Positions 8,314 to 17,259 are shown, counted from the first letter of the stretch. The stretch is DNA of 64,000 nucleotides from Hydrogenoanaerobacterium saccharovorans (GCF_003814745.1 NZ_RKRD01000003.1:124001-188000); one strand, 5' to 3'. The notes: generated from the letters alone by a model not told the origin. Numbers and translations are program-made.

Positions 8314-10683
8314 TTGATAAACAAAGAAAAATTTCTGTCCGAGTTGCAAACAGCTCTTGAGACAGAGTATCAGACTACGCTGCAGCATGCAACCGCCAAC
8401 CAGCTGCACTGTGCATTAGGCAAATGGGCAAACGGCGAGTTGTATAAAAATTGGTGCGAAAGCCGCCACAATCATGCCAATGCGAAACGCGCTTTCTATT
8501 TTTCTGCCGAATTTTTAATGGGCAGGCTGGTATTTAACGATCTTTATAATATGGGTGTGCTGGACGAAGTTCGTGACATCCTTGCCGAAAAAGGCGCAGA
8601 TATTACAATGCTGGAACAGATTGAAGATGCCGCCCTTGGCAACGGAGGGCTTGGAAGGCTCGCAGCATGCTATCTTGATTCTGCCGCTACTCATAATCTT
8701 CCGCTGGATGGATACGGCATCCGCTATAAATACGGGCTGTTTAAACAAAGGATTGTAGACGGCTGCCAAAAAGAAACTGCCGACGACTGGCAGTGCCAGG
8801 GCGACCCATGGAGCCTTCGCTGTACGGCAGATACCGTATCGGTTGAATTTGGCGACCAAACCGTAAATGCAGTGCCCTACGATATGGCTGTTGTGGGCTA
8901 CCGAACAACCAATGTAAATACGTTGCGCCTGTGGCAGGCAGAAGCAATAGAGCCGTTTGATTTTAAGCTGTTTAACGAGCAGAAATATGACGAAGCGGTA
9001 CAGGCAAAAAACGATGCCGAAAATATTTCTATGGTGCTGTATCCCAACGATGATACACCCAAGGGCAAAGTACTTCGCTTAAAGCAGCAGTATTTTTTCT
9101 GCAGTGCTTCACTAAAAGATATTTTACGCAGTTATAAGGCGGTGTACGGCAACGATTTTTCAAAGTTTGCCGATTGTTATGCTATCCAGCTTAACGATAC
9201 TCACCCTGTTATTGCCATCCCCGAGCTCATACGTTTGCTCGTAGATTATGAGAAACTGGATTTTAATCTTGCGCTGAGCATTGCTCAAAAAACGTTCTCT
9301 TACACCAACCATACCATTATGCCGGAGGCTATGGAAAAATGGAGCAGTGAGTTAATGAAGCAGGTTGTTCCACGCGTGTACGAGATTATGAAGATGATCA
9401 ACGAACATCTTCTGCGCACATTGAGCGAAAAAGGTTTGCATCGCGGCGAACTGATTGACCATATGATTATCAGCAAAGACATGGTGCATATGGCACGATT
9501 GGCGGTGTATGTTTGCCACAAAACCAATGGCGTTGCACGCATTCATACCGAAATACTCAAGGCGCGCACTTTGCATGAGTGGTATAAATTGTACCCCGAG
9601 CGTTTTATAAATAAAACCAATGGTGTTACCCAACGCCGTTGGATGGGGCTTTGTAACCCCAAACTTTCGGCTTTTATTACCGAATTGCTGGGCGGTGACG
9701 GGTGGCTTACCGACCTTACTCTTTTAAAAGGATTGGAACAGTTTGCAAATGACAATCAGGTGCTCGACCGCTTTATGAGTATTAAGGCAGAGAATAAACA
9801 GCTGCTGTGCGATTTTATAAAACGCCATGATGGTGCTTCTCTTAACCCCGATTTTATTTTTGATATTCAAGTAAAGCGTCTGCATGAATACAAGCGACAG
9901 CTGCTCAATGCTTTTTCGATTGTTGACATCTACTTTGGATTGAAGGACGGACGAATCAAAGATTTTAACCCAACCGCGTTTCTGTTCGGTGCAAAAGCTG
10001 CCCCCGGTTATTATCGCGCCAAGGGAATTATCAAGTATATCGGCGAAATTGCAAAGCTTGTAAATAACGACCCGGAAGTGAACGGCAAGATTGCTGTTGT
10101 GTTTGTGCAAAACTATAATGTTTCGTATGCCGAAAAACTCATCCCCGCTGCAAATGTTTCTGAGCAAATTTCAACCGCAGGCACCGAGGCAAGCGGAACA
10201 GGCAATATGAAACTGGCACTGAACGGTGCAGTGACATTGGGTACCTACGATGGCGCAAATGTTGAAATTGTAGAGCAGGCAGGGGAAGACAACAACTATA
10301 TTTTTGGTCTGCGTGTAGAGGATATTGAAAAAATAAGTCCAAATTACAACCCCAAAGAGCTGTACGAAAAGAACCTTCGTATTAAGCGCGTGGTGGATAC
10401 TCTTGTGGACGGCACGTTTGAGGATGGTGGAACGGGTGCATTTCAAGATTTGTATGACAGTTTGTTGAAAGGTGCTTCGTGGCACCAACCCGATCAATAT
10501 TATCTGCTTGCTGATTTTGAAAGCTATATCGCCGCAAAATTGCGTGTTAACCGCGATTACGGCGATAAATACGCCTTTGCAAAAAAATGCTTTCTTAATA
10601 TTGCACGCTGCGGTATGTTTTCATCCGACCGCCCCATCAAAGAATACGCAAGCGAAATTTGGAATATTAAACCCTGTAAATAG
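8314..10683 (+). CDS. glgP: Glycogen/maltodextrin phosphorylase
   Basis: A 789-residue family GT35 phosphorylase that releases glucose-1-phosphate from alpha-1,4-glucans. The N-terminal core has EFLMGRL and the GNGGLGRLAACYLDS loop. The pyridoxal-phosphate site is TEASGTGNMKLALNGAVTLGT, with the lysine of NMK as Schiff-base residue. Length fits the family. The frame opens at a GTG at 8275, but that lies at the predicted transcript start; the TTG at 8314 sits seven bases after GGAGGGAGG (8298-8306) and is preferred. No other glycogen genes are adjacent. Confidence 0.93.
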   Translation: MINKEKFLSELQTALETEYQTTLQHATANQLHCALGKWANGELYKNWCESRHNHANAKRAFYFSAEFLMGRLVFNDLYNMGVLDEVRDILAEKGADITMLEQIEDAALGNGGLGRLAACYLDSAATHNLPLDGYGIRYKYGLFKQRIVDGCQKETADDWQCQGDPWSLRCTADTVSVEFGDQTVNAVPYDMAVVGYRTTNVNTLRLWQAEAIEPFDFKLFNEQKYDEAVQAKNDAENISMVLYPNDDTPKGKVLRLKQQYFFCSASLKDILRSYKAVYGNDFSKFADCYAIQLNDTHPVIAIPELIRLLVDYEKLDFNLALSIAQKTFSYTNHTIMPEAMEKWSSELMKQVVPRVYEIMKMINEHLLRTLSEKGLHRGELIDHMIISKDMVHMARLAVYVCHKTNGVARIHTEILKARTLHEWYKLYPERFINKTNGVTQRRWMGLCNPKLSAFITELLGGDGWLTDLTLLKGLEQFANDNQVLDRFMSIKAENKQLLCDFIKRHDGASLNPDFIFDIQVKRLHEYKRQLLNAFSIVDIYFGLKDGRIKDFNPTAFLFGAKAAPGYYRAKGIIKYIGEIAKLVNNDPEVNGKIAVVFVQNYNVSYAEKLIPAANVSEQISTAGTEASGTGNMKLALNGAVTLGTYDGANVEIVEQAGEDNNYIFGLRVEDIEKISPNYNPKELYEKNLRIKRVVDTLVDGTFEDGGTGAFQDLYDSLLKGASWHQPDQYYLLADFESYIAAKLRVNRDYGDKYAFAKKCFLNIARCGMFSSDRPIKEYASEIWNIKPCK

Positions 10684-10684
10684 C

Positions 10685-10715
10685 AAAAAGCTCCGATTTA
10701 ATATCGGAGCTTTTC
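10685..10715 (+). terminator. Bidirectional terminator between glgP and the TfoX gene
   Basis: AAAAAGCTCCGAT pairs with ATCGGAGCTTTT. It is symmetric and serves both convergent genes. Confidence 0.8.
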
Positions 10716-10722
10716 TATGAGT

Positions 10723-10977
10723 TTATCTCATTTTGCGATAAAAATCTTTCATGTCTTTTTTTACGTCATCAGCAAGATGATGCCATCGGATGCCTTGTAT
10801 AGCACCCTCTAAACCGCACAATCTATTGTAACAGGCAGAAGGGTCTATCGCCTTGATTTTTAGCCAAGCCTGCTTGCTGCCGATTGCTTTAAGCTGCTCG
10901 GCTGTTTCGATGCCTGCTTGGTTTAACTGCGTTTCCACAACCGTTCCGATGTTCGGCAACTTTGCCAGTTCCCCCAT
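10723..10977 (-). CDS. TfoX C-terminal domain protein
   Basis: An 84-residue protein consisting only of the TfoX/Sxy C-terminal domain, a helix-hairpin-helix-like fold. Visible features are LPNIGTVVETQLNQAGI, the AEQLKAIGSKQAWLKI helix, and CYNRLCGLEGAIQGIRWHHL. In Gammaproteobacteria full-length Sxy activates competence genes; stand-alone C-terminal domains are widespread and uncharacterised. It lies 27 bases downstream of the pyridoxamine kinase gene on the same strand and is probably cotranscribed. Confidence 0.85.
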   Translation of the reverse strand: MGELAKLPNIGTVVETQLNQAGIETAEQLKAIGSKQAWLKIKAIDPSACYNRLCGLEGAIQGIRWHHLADDVKKDMKDFYRKMR

Positions 10978-11004
10978 ATGGCTTCCTCCATAGATTTTTT
11001 TGTA

Positions 11005-11868
11005 TTATAAAATCCTGTATTTCGAAACAAAATCACTTTCTTTCAGCATATGCAGGGTACGTTCAAGCATCACGCCTTCGCGGGGTTCAGTGCCGTAGCT
11101 GAAAGTTGTTTTTATAGCAGTTTCAACAAATTGCGTTGCGCGGCTCATTGCAATGGGTAAGCTGTCGCCGCTTAAAAAACCACCGGTAAGTACGCTTGCA
11201 AAAATATCACCCGTACCGGGGTACGAAACGGGCACATAATCGCAGTCGACACACCAAAACGCAGTACGCTCTTTGTCGTAGCCAATGTTGCTCATGGTGC
11301 CTACCGCCATATTTACACCTGTAATAACAACAAAACGCGGTCCTTTTTCTGCAAGGCGCACAAGCATGCTTTTCGCCAAACTTTGTGTCAGGGGCTCAAA
11401 GATATAAGGCTCACCAAGCAAAATACATGCTTCGGTTAAGTTTGGTGTTATAATATCTGCAACCGCAGCCAGCTCAATCATGCGGCGCTGCATGGTTGCG
11501 GTATAGGTTTTATATGGTTTGCCGTGGTCGCCCATAACAGGGTCCACTACCGATAACGCATTGGGATAAGCAGCAAAAAAATCGAGGCAATGGTCAATTT
11601 GCGCTTCGCTGCCCAGAAAACCCGAGTAGATACATTCAAACTCTAAATCAAGCCGTTTATAATGTTCCAGCGCAGGTATGGTATAGTCGGTGAGGTCGCG
11701 AAATTCTACTTCGCCAAAACCGCCCGTATGGGTAGAGAGAACGGCGGTGGGTACAGGGCAAACCTGCACACCCATTGCAGACAATACAGGTAAAATTACT
11801 GTAAGTGAGCATCGCCCAAAACCCGATAAATCATGAATAGCAGCAACTCTCTGCGGCCTTTTATACAT
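11005..11868 (-). CDS. Pyridoxamine/pyridoxal kinase (PfkB/ribokinase superfamily)
   Basis: A 287-residue vitamin B6 salvage kinase that phosphorylates pyridoxal, pyridoxamine or pyridoxine. Diagnostic segments are AIHDLSGFGRCSLTV at the N-terminus, the VDPVMGDHGK substrate loop near residue 110, ITPNLTEACILLG, and the C-terminal PGTGDIFASVLTGGFL anion-hole and catalytic-Asp motif. The closest match by eye is the clostridial 'pyridoxamine kinase' group related to PdxY. It starts with ATG, is the first gene of a two-gene leftward unit, and diverges from the small gene at 12052. Confidence 0.9.
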   Translation of the reverse strand: MYKRPQRVAAIHDLSGFGRCSLTVILPVLSAMGVQVCPVPTAVLSTHTGGFGEVEFRDLTDYTIPALEHYKRLDLEFECIYSGFLGSEAQIDHCLDFFAAYPNALSVVDPVMGDHGKPYKTYTATMQRRMIELAAVADIITPNLTEACILLGEPYIFEPLTQSLAKSMLVRLAEKGPRFVVITGVNMAVGTMSNIGYDKERTAFWCVDCDYVPVSYPGTGDIFASVLTGGFLSGDSLPIAMSRATQFVETAIKTTFSYGTEPREGVMLERTLHMLKESDFVSKYRIL

Positions 11869-12051
11869 AAAATCACTCCGAATATGTTTAAACTTGCAAT
11901 CTGATTATAATGCACATCTATAAAAAAAACAAATTATTTCATTAAAAAATAAAATTTCATTGCAAAATTTAACTGGGTTATTGCAACGATACCTGCAAAC
12001 AATAAAACAGCAAAGTAATTTGCGCAAATTTTTGCATGGGAGGCGACTACC

Positions 12052-12246
12052 GTGAACAATAACAGTAAAGTTACAGGTGCCGCTATCACCGGTGTATGTG
12101 TGGCAATGGCTGCAGGTACAGCGGCTTATATGATGGCAGGTAAAAATCGTAAAAAAATCAACACAAAAAGAATGAAAAAGACAGCCGGAAAAGCAATACG
12201 CGCAGTTGGCGATGTTGTCGACAACTTTTCCAATTATATGCGTTAA
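12052..12246 (+). CDS. Small membrane-anchored hypothetical protein
   Basis: A 64-residue protein with one hydrophobic segment (TGAAITGVCVAMAAGTAAYMM, residues 8-28) and a very basic C-terminal half containing KKINTKRMKKTAGKA. The start is GTG, seven bases after GGGAGG. Similar small single-pass proteins are common in Clostridia, with no known function. It is separated from the phage-like operon by a symmetric terminator. Confidence 0.7.
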   Translation: MNNNSKVTGAAITGVCVAMAAGTAAYMMAGKNRKKINTKRMKKTAGKAIRAVGDVVDNFSNYMR

Positions 12247-12249
12247 TGC

Positions 12250-12286
12250 AAAAAGGGGCAGAATTTTTTAAATTCTGTCCCTTTTT
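12250..12286. terminator. Bidirectional terminator at the end of the phage-like operon
   Basis: AAAAAGGGGCAGAATTT pairs with AAATTCTGTCCCTTTTT around a short T loop. It serves the rightward small gene and the leftward phage operon. Confidence 0.85.
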
Positions 12287-12290
12287 CTGT

Positions 12291-12764
12291 TTAGCGCAAC
12301 ACAAGATAAACATAAGTTTTATTGTTTTGATTCAGTGCGCAAGTTGAGCCGCCTGTAATGTTGTTACCGTGGTTCTGCACTGTAAAACCTGTATTGGTAA
12401 CCGATATTCCAAGGCTTGCACCCAAAGGCGTGTAAAATGCCGCATAAACATTATTGGTATCAAATGTTTGTTTGTATTCGTTTAGGGTACGGTCGGCGGT
12501 AAATAATATTATTATGCGCGGCTTGAACCCAAGTTCAACAGTTCGGTTGAATGTAGAGTTACCGATATAACTGCCAACAATAAAAACTCCGTTGTTCCAT
12601 GCTTTGCGTTCATCGTCAGAGATGTGAACAGATGTATTTTGAACATGGCTTCTTATATTATTGTCTATGTTTATATTATCCTGATTAAAATCGTCGCGTT
12701 TGGGTTTATCACTGCCCAGCCACTGGTTTAAATTTAAAAAAGGTGTTTTGTGCGTGCTTGGCAT
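12291..12764 (-). CDS. Phage tail-fibre-like protein
   Basis: A 157-residue protein, last gene of the phage-like operon. The N-terminus resembles short fibre or baseplate-attachment regions of PBSX-type phages (TPFLNLNQWLGSDKPKRDDFNQDN...IDNNIRSH). The C-terminal half is beta-rich and ends YVYLVLR, like receptor-binding tips. It is much shorter than normal fibres, with no collagen-like or long coiled repeat. It follows the gpI-like gene with a gap of five bases. The fibre role rests on position and the N-terminal motif. Confidence 0.65.
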   Translation of the reverse strand: MPSTHKTPFLNLNQWLGSDKPKRDDFNQDNINIDNNIRSHVQNTSVHISDDERKAWNNGVFIVGSYIGNSTFNRTVELGFKPRIIILFTADRTLNEYKQTFDTNNVYAAFYTPLGASLGISVTNTGFTVQNHGNNITGGSTCALNQNNKTYVYLVLR

Positions 12765-12769
12765 ATATT

Positions 12770-13366
12770 TTATGCTCCCCCTTCAAAAATACTTGCACCA
12801 TCAATATCCAGTTTTGCCCAAGGTACATCTTTGCTGTCAAATTCATCAAAAGTGACATCGCACTGGTCAAACTGATTCCATGTAAAATTACCTATTTCAA
12901 AATCTGCGTCTAAATGAGCGGGCAGCATCTGCCGTACATCTTCTATTACTTCATCCATATTGCTAAAGTCGCTGATGTAACCGTCTTCGACAATGCGAAT
13001 GCGCTCGTTTGCAATGTCTTCTTCAATTTTTGCATTCAACCCTGCCGCACGCACAGAATTCAGCATACCTTTTAGGTTATAATCGTTTGGTGCTACCGCC
13101 AAACGGTAAATCAACAACTCGCGGCGCTTTGCAATGTTGCTGAGCGGGCGCAGCCAAAGCTGCATCATCTGCTCGCGCAAAATAAGGCCATAGCTTTTGC
13201 TGGTTTGAATAAAACTTTCTTCCCATAGTGTATCAAGCTTATTTTCAATCAATGCAAACCCTGCATTGTAAGCGGCCAGTTCCGCATCAATAAAACTGCC
13301 ACAGTTTAGGCGGTAAAGGCAAAGCGGACGCAGTAAACGGGCAATCGATTCTATACTTTTCGTCAT
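12770..13366 (-). CDS. Baseplate wedge protein, gpI/XkdU-like
   Basis: A 198-residue protein of the DUF2313 (YmfQ/XkdU, P2 gpI-like) family that joins the baseplate wedge to the fibre. Visible are LLRPLCLYRL, the LWEESFIQTSKSYGL region, KRRELLIYRLAVAPNDYNL and RAAGLNAKIEEDIANERIRI. Its ATG overlaps the stop of the gpJ-like gene by four bases, and its placement before the fibre is standard for contractile-tailed phages. Confidence 0.8.
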   Translation of the reverse strand: MTKSIESIARLLRPLCLYRLNCGSFIDAELAAYNAGFALIENKLDTLWEESFIQTSKSYGLILREQMMQLWLRPLSNIAKRRELLIYRLAVAPNDYNLKGMLNSVRAAGLNAKIEEDIANERIRIVEDGYISDFSNMDEVIEDVRQMLPAHLDADFEIGNFTWNQFDQCDVTFDEFDSKDVPWAKLDIDGASIFEGGA

Positions 13367-14442
13367 ATTACGACCGCCATTCTACTAATTGTAGTCGAAT
13401 CAAGGGTAAAAAGCACGTCACTCTCTGCCTGTATATCTTTCACAGGGGTTATTAGTTTATAATTGTATAAGCCTTCAATATGGTAAAGTGCATCCAAAAC
13501 GCCTGCCAGCAAAAGATTTTGCCCCACGCGCAGTGCATGAAAATATTCGGTTAGTTTGTGCTCACAGGCGGCTTTCAAATGCTCGTAATTTACACCGCTT
13601 GCGCCTGCAATCTCCAATGTAATATCTACAGGATGGAGACGCGCATTGGCAACGGTTACATCTACGTTAATTTCTTTTACATCGGTAAGCTGTTTTTGAA
13701 TTTCTGTTACCAATGCATCGGGTACCGGGGCACCAACTCCCGCTACATATACACCTACGGTTCCTCTTCCGTTTACGCGCGGTACCACCTTGGCAGACGC
13801 AACACCGTCAAAGCCCATTGCAAAATCGTAGTAAAATGCAGCGTTGGTACCGTTGCTGATCGTGGCAAAACTGCTCATTAGGCGCGCACGCAACTGTTTA
13901 TCCGTTTCTCTGTCTGAGCCGCCGGTAAATGCAATGGGGTTGGTTACGCTCGAAATTGCTTGTACCGGCGTTATCATTACTGTTACGGCACCGGGCGCTG
14001 TGTTTGCAAGTGTTCCGCCCTCCGATGATTGTGCCGGAATATCCACGTATGTAAATCCCACAGGTATTACACCCTGCTCTGTGGTTTCAAACCGCAGATT
14101 TAAGTCTGTATCGCTTTTGCCAACAGAGCATACTACCCCTGCGGGGATGATGATATCGGAAGGCGCGGGAGTTTCACGCGAAAACCGCAATACACCCAAA
14201 GATACGGTTGCTTTTTTGCGCTGCAACCCGCGCGTTTGTGCGTGGTAATCCAGCTGCAAATCGGTTGCCGTTTGCGGAAATACCTGCGTTTTGAGGCTTT
14301 CCAAGTGTTCATCCAAAGTAGATAACTGCGTTGCAAGCACCTTTAGCCGTATCCCAATATCCGACGCATCATCTGCAAAAAAACCGGTTTGTTTATGGTA
14401 TTCTTGCTGCATTGCTGTAAGGATTTGTTCGTATGTTGCCAT
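13363..14442 (-). CDS. Baseplate J-like protein (XkdT/gpJ)
   Basis: A 359-residue Baseplate_J family protein, the main wedge component around the contractile-tail hub. Diagnostic features are the N-terminal LKVLATQLSTLDEHLESLKTQ helices, TDLQLDYHAQTRGLQRKKAT, the mid-region beta domain with PAQSSEGGTLANTAPGAVTVM, and GGSDRETDKQLRARLM. Length is typical. It is translationally coupled to the gp25-like gene upstream. Confidence 0.88.
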   Translation of the reverse strand: MATYEQILTAMQQEYHKQTGFFADDASDIGIRLKVLATQLSTLDEHLESLKTQVFPQTATDLQLDYHAQTRGLQRKKATVSLGVLRFSRETPAPSDIIIPAGVVCSVGKSDTDLNLRFETTEQGVIPVGFTYVDIPAQSSEGGTLANTAPGAVTVMITPVQAISSVTNPIAFTGGSDRETDKQLRARLMSSFATISNGTNAAFYYDFAMGFDGVASAKVVPRVNGRGTVGVYVAGVGAPVPDALVTEIQKQLTDVKEINVDVTVANARLHPVDITLEIAGASGVNYEHLKAACEHKLTEYFHALRVGQNLLLAGVLDALYHIEGLYNYKLITPVKDIQAESDVLFTLDSTTISRMAVVI

Positions 14443-14780
14443 CAGTTCACATCCACCTCCAAGTTTTTGGTTTGGTCATCAACCATTAGTTGTATTTTAA
14501 GCCGCAGGATGTCGGCATTTCGCAAGCAGTTCACGTTCGTTACAGTGATCTGCGGTATCGGCAGCAATGCTTGCCGTACCAGATTCAATCCCGCAGTGTC
14601 CATATCCCTCGCGTTGCTTGATGAATTAAGTAAATAAAGTTCGCTTCCCAAACTTTTATCCGGCGCAAAACTGCCACGCCGCACAATCAGCCGTATCATT
14701 GCACGTTGTATCAGTTCCGAGGTACCGCTTACCAAATACGGCAGCCCTTGTGCGTTGCGCTGCATATCGCCGTCGTGCAA
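14442..14780 (-). CDS. Baseplate gp25/gpW-like protein (XkdS type)
   Basis: A 112-residue protein matching the gp25-like lysozyme-fold wedge family by length, position and the SELIQRAMIRLIVRRGSFAPDKSLGSEL segment, where the RGSF turn and SLG are typical of XkdS/DUF2634 proteins. The start appears to be TTG at 14780; an in-frame ATG at 14765 is possible but has no better ribosome site. Confidence 0.75.
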   Translation of the reverse strand: MHDGDMQRNAQGLPYLVSGTSELIQRAMIRLIVRRGSFAPDKSLGSELYLLNSSSNARDMDTAGLNLVRQALLPIPQITVTNVNCLRNADILRLKIQLMVDDQTKNLEVDVN

Positions 14781-14788
14781 TCGTGTAT

Positions 14789-15163
14789 CTATAACTCGTT
14801 CGCCCCGCTTTCTAAGATTGTGCCGTTTTTCGTAATGGTAAGCCCATTGATAATAACATCACCGTTGTTTTTTAATACGATGGATGCTCCGCCGCCCGAG
14901 TACAGCCTTAATTCACCCGGTTCAAGTTCAAAATCTCCGTTAAAAGGGGACAGAACACCGGCGCACACCGCTGCATTATCCATAGGGATAATGAGTGCCT
15001 GTGCATTTTCTGATGGAATGCTGTATATGCCGTACGGTGCGCAGAGCGGGATATGATGGAACTCGTCCTCGCCCGACGCATGGATGTATCCGCTGCCTGC
15101 TTGTGTGATAGGTGCTGCCACGGGGGAAGACGTTGTGTTTTTAAGCAATTGTGGTAATAGCAT
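14789..15163 (-). CDS. Baseplate spike-like protein (gpV/XkdR position)
   Basis: A 124-residue protein with an OB-like N-terminal half and a repetitive beta C-terminus. The stretch GELRLYSGGGASIVLKNNGD and the following VIINGLTI resemble the membrane-piercing spike apex of P2 gpV and T4 gp5. It lies between the hub and the gp25-like gene, where XkdR/gpV genes sit. It is short for a gpV (about 180-200 aa), so the spike would be minimal. Confidence 0.65.
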   Translation of the reverse strand: MLLPQLLKNTTSSPVAAPITQAGSGYIHASGEDEFHHIPLCAPYGIYSIPSENAQALIIPMDNAAVCAGVLSPFNGDFELEPGELRLYSGGGASIVLKNNGDVIINGLTITKNGTILESGANEL

Positions 15164-15172
15164 ATTATCCTC

Positions 15173-16120
15173 CTAACATACATAGTCGGGCAGTACAAGC
15201 GCAAGTGTTGTTGAAACTCCTGTGCCGTCTGCCTTATAAGTTACTTCATATACCGTTAAATCGGTGTAGCTCGCTGCGTCATCCTCAATGGATACGTGGT
15301 CGCCTACCGAAACAGCGGTGAGGCTGGGCAAAGTTACAGTGATGAGCAGCTTTTTCAGCATAGAATCTCGCATCAGGCGGTCTGCACCTGCGTGTGGCGA
15401 GCCTGCCCACTCTTTTGGCGGGCTGATATACCGCTTACGCCGAATGTCCAGTTGCTTACCGATGGGGTTAAAAACGGCGGTGTCGTACAGCTTACTTTCG
15501 CTTTTTAAAATCACCTTTGATATTACCCCATAGCGTTTGTTGCAAATTTGCAGAGATGAAAAACGGATACATCCCGCTAATGTGTTTGAGAGTACGATGT
15601 GCTGCCCTGCCGGCCTTTGTTTTGCAACAATATAGCCGTCGCTGATGTACGGCATGATCCCAAGCGTTTGGCGGCAAAAGCTTTCCAGCGCCTGCCATTC
15701 GCTTCGGCCTTTTGCTACCGTAAAGGCAGAAAGCGTGGGGTTGCGGTCACACAGCAAGCCGCGAAAGCCATATTGTTTGCAGTGGGCATTATAAATATCC
15801 CACAGGTTGGCACGGGTAAATGTCTGCGGTATGGCCTCATTGTCAATGAGTACAGCCGATTTTGAACGTGCTTTCAGTGTAAGGAACATCCCTTTGCTGT
15901 TTTTGGATAAAATCTGTTCGTCAATTAGTCCATCGAATACAAGCTTACCTTCCAATTCCACTGTTAATGCGGTAAATTCACAGCAGCCTTGCAATGGCTG
16001 TGCCGGGAATACTGCGTAAAAACCATCGGCAGGGATGTCATATGCGGATGTGCATTCGAGCAAAGCGGGTGCGGGCAGTTCCATTTGCCCGCCTGTAATG
16101 GTTGCTGCTGTTATTTTCAA
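15173..16120 (-). CDS. Tail hub protein, XkdQ/gpD-like (T4 gp27 fold)
   Basis: A 315-residue late-control-D/XkdQ-type hub. Recognisable parts are the N-terminal TVELEGKLVFDGLIDEQI barrel, LTLKARSKSAVLIDNEA, and SEWQALESFCRQTLG (the conserved helix before the second barrel). The ATG overlaps the previous stop by four bases. The hub links the tail tube to the spike. Confidence 0.8.
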   Translation of the reverse strand: MKITAATITGGQMELPAPALLECTSAYDIPADGFYAVFPAQPLQGCCEFTALTVELEGKLVFDGLIDEQILSKNSKGMFLTLKARSKSAVLIDNEAIPQTFTRANLWDIYNAHCKQYGFRGLLCDRNPTLSAFTVAKGRSEWQALESFCRQTLGIMPYISDGYIVAKQRPAGQHIVLSNTLAGCIRFSSLQICNKRYGVISKVILKSESKLYDTAVFNPIGKQLDIRRKRYISPPKEWAGSPHAGADRLMRDSMLKKLLITVTLPSLTAVSVGDHVSIEDDAASYTDLTVYEVTYKADGTGVSTTLALVLPDYVC

Positions 16121-16527
16121 GAGGGCATCACCGCCCGACCGTTTACAACAGCGTATTGTGTGTTCATAGATGTTTCGGCTTCTTTGTCTTCTACAAATTC
16201 AAATGCATAGCGCAACAGCAAAGGTCCCGCCTCGCCAATCACTTTGAGGGCGGTAAAAAAAGCATACATGGGCGGGCAGAGTGGGCTAAGCAGGCGGCCG
16301 GAGCCATTGCGTAAAAACTCTGCCTGCAAGCGCTCAAACTGTGCAATGCAATCTGCGCCAAATAATTCGCCCTCGCCTTTGATAACTCGAGGGCGCACAC
16401 CAAGTTCCTGAATAATCGGAGCAGAAAACGGCATATCTATGATTTTGACCGTCTTGCTATATCCAATCTCGATTTTTCGTGGATTGTACCGAAAAGCAAA
16501 GCCGTTAAACTGCATGGTGTTAGCCAT
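16117..16527 (-). CDS. Baseplate/tube-cap protein, XkdP-position without LysM
   Basis: A 136-residue protein. The MANTMQFNGFAFRYNPRKIE N-terminus with an NPRKIEI turn resembles the N-terminal domain of XkdP/gp53-like proteins that cap the tube. The usual C-terminal LysM is absent. The frame opens further upstream (to 16581), but AGGAGG-like sequence and coupling to the previous stop favour the ATG at 16527. Function is inferred from position. Confidence 0.6.
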   Translation of the reverse strand: MANTMQFNGFAFRYNPRKIEIGYSKTVKIIDMPFSAPIIQELGVRPRVIKGEGELFGADCIAQFERLQAEFLRNGSGRLLSPLCPPMYAFFTALKVIGEAGPLLLRYAFEFVEDKEAETSMNTQYAVVNGRAVMPS

Positions 16528-16868
16528 CAAAGCACCTCCTGTACCGATATATCGTTTGCATATCGTCTGTACTGGTCGCAAAGCATAGTGTTAATCGAGT
16601 TCGCATCCAAAGCATTTAAGGCGTATTCGGCGGATGCGGCGTTTGGCAAGCTGCTTTCATCAAACCGTTTTACAGCATAAGAAAGGTCACCTGTATCCTG
16701 CTGCAGGTGATATTGCTGAGGGCTTGTCTCAAACCGATGTACATCAGCAATATTTTTAGGCACAGGTATATTTGATGTGTCGGTTTTTATTTGCACGGCA
16801 TGCTCGCGGCTTTTTTGCCCAGTCAATACTTTAAATGCTTTTTTAATGCGTTCCAATAATCCGCTCAT
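16527..16868 (-). CDS. Hypothetical phage-like protein in the tape-measure position
   Basis: A 113-residue protein not recognised by sequence. It has a basic N-terminus (LLERIKKAFKVLTGQKSREH), a central Gln-rich part and a helical acidic C-terminus. It lies exactly between tail tube and baseplate genes, where phages encode the tail assembly chaperone and the tape measure (typically 600-1500 aa). It is too short to set a normal tail length. It could be a chaperone, a tiny ruler or an adaptor. It overlaps both neighbours by a few bases. Confidence 0.7.
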   Translation of the reverse strand: MSGLLERIKKAFKVLTGQKSREHAVQIKTDTSNIPVPKNIADVHRFETSPQQYHLQQDTGDLSYAVKRFDESSLPNAASAEYALNALDANSINTMLCDQYRRYANDISVQEVL

Positions 16869-17248
16869 ACAAGCTCCATCCTTTTGCTTGCCACAATGGT
16901 TACCGATTCTAGCACAACCTCACCCAGTGCAGCGGTTTCCGTAATCTCGCCCCATTCGCACCCAGAGTAAATAATTTGGCGGTCCGGCTTTACTATCACC
17001 ACGTTAAACCCCGTAAGGCTGTAAAAGTCAATGTTGTCGCGGACGGCATCTTTGGTTGCACATACGCGTGTCAGCTCTAGGATATGTCCCAGCCTGCCGC
17101 CCACCGTGCCTACAGGCTGTTCACTGCCAAAAGCTTCAACATAACGGCTTTCACGTTTGCTTTTGGCTTTGTACCCTTGTGCCACTGCCAGCCGCCTGCC
17201 GTTAATTTCGATGTAAATGTCTTTGCTGGTAGGGAAAAGAATTGCCAT
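16865..17248 (-). CDS. Phage tail tube protein (XkdM-like)
   Basis: A 127-residue protein of the size and beta-rich character of contractile tail tubes. It begins MAILFPTSKDIYIEINGRRL and contains YKAKSKRESRYVEAFGSEQP and LELTRVCATKDA, which follow the XkdM/YqbM pattern. It starts 11 bases after the sheath gene with GGAGGCGAAATT in front. The sheath-tube gene order is universal in contractile tails. Confidence 0.8.
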   Translation of the reverse strand: MAILFPTSKDIYIEINGRRLAVAQGYKAKSKRESRYVEAFGSEQPVGTVGGRLGHILELTRVCATKDAVRDNIDFYSLTGFNVVIVKPDRQIIYSGCEWGEITETAALGEVVLESVTIVASKRMELV

Positions 17249-17259
17249 AATTTCGCCTC

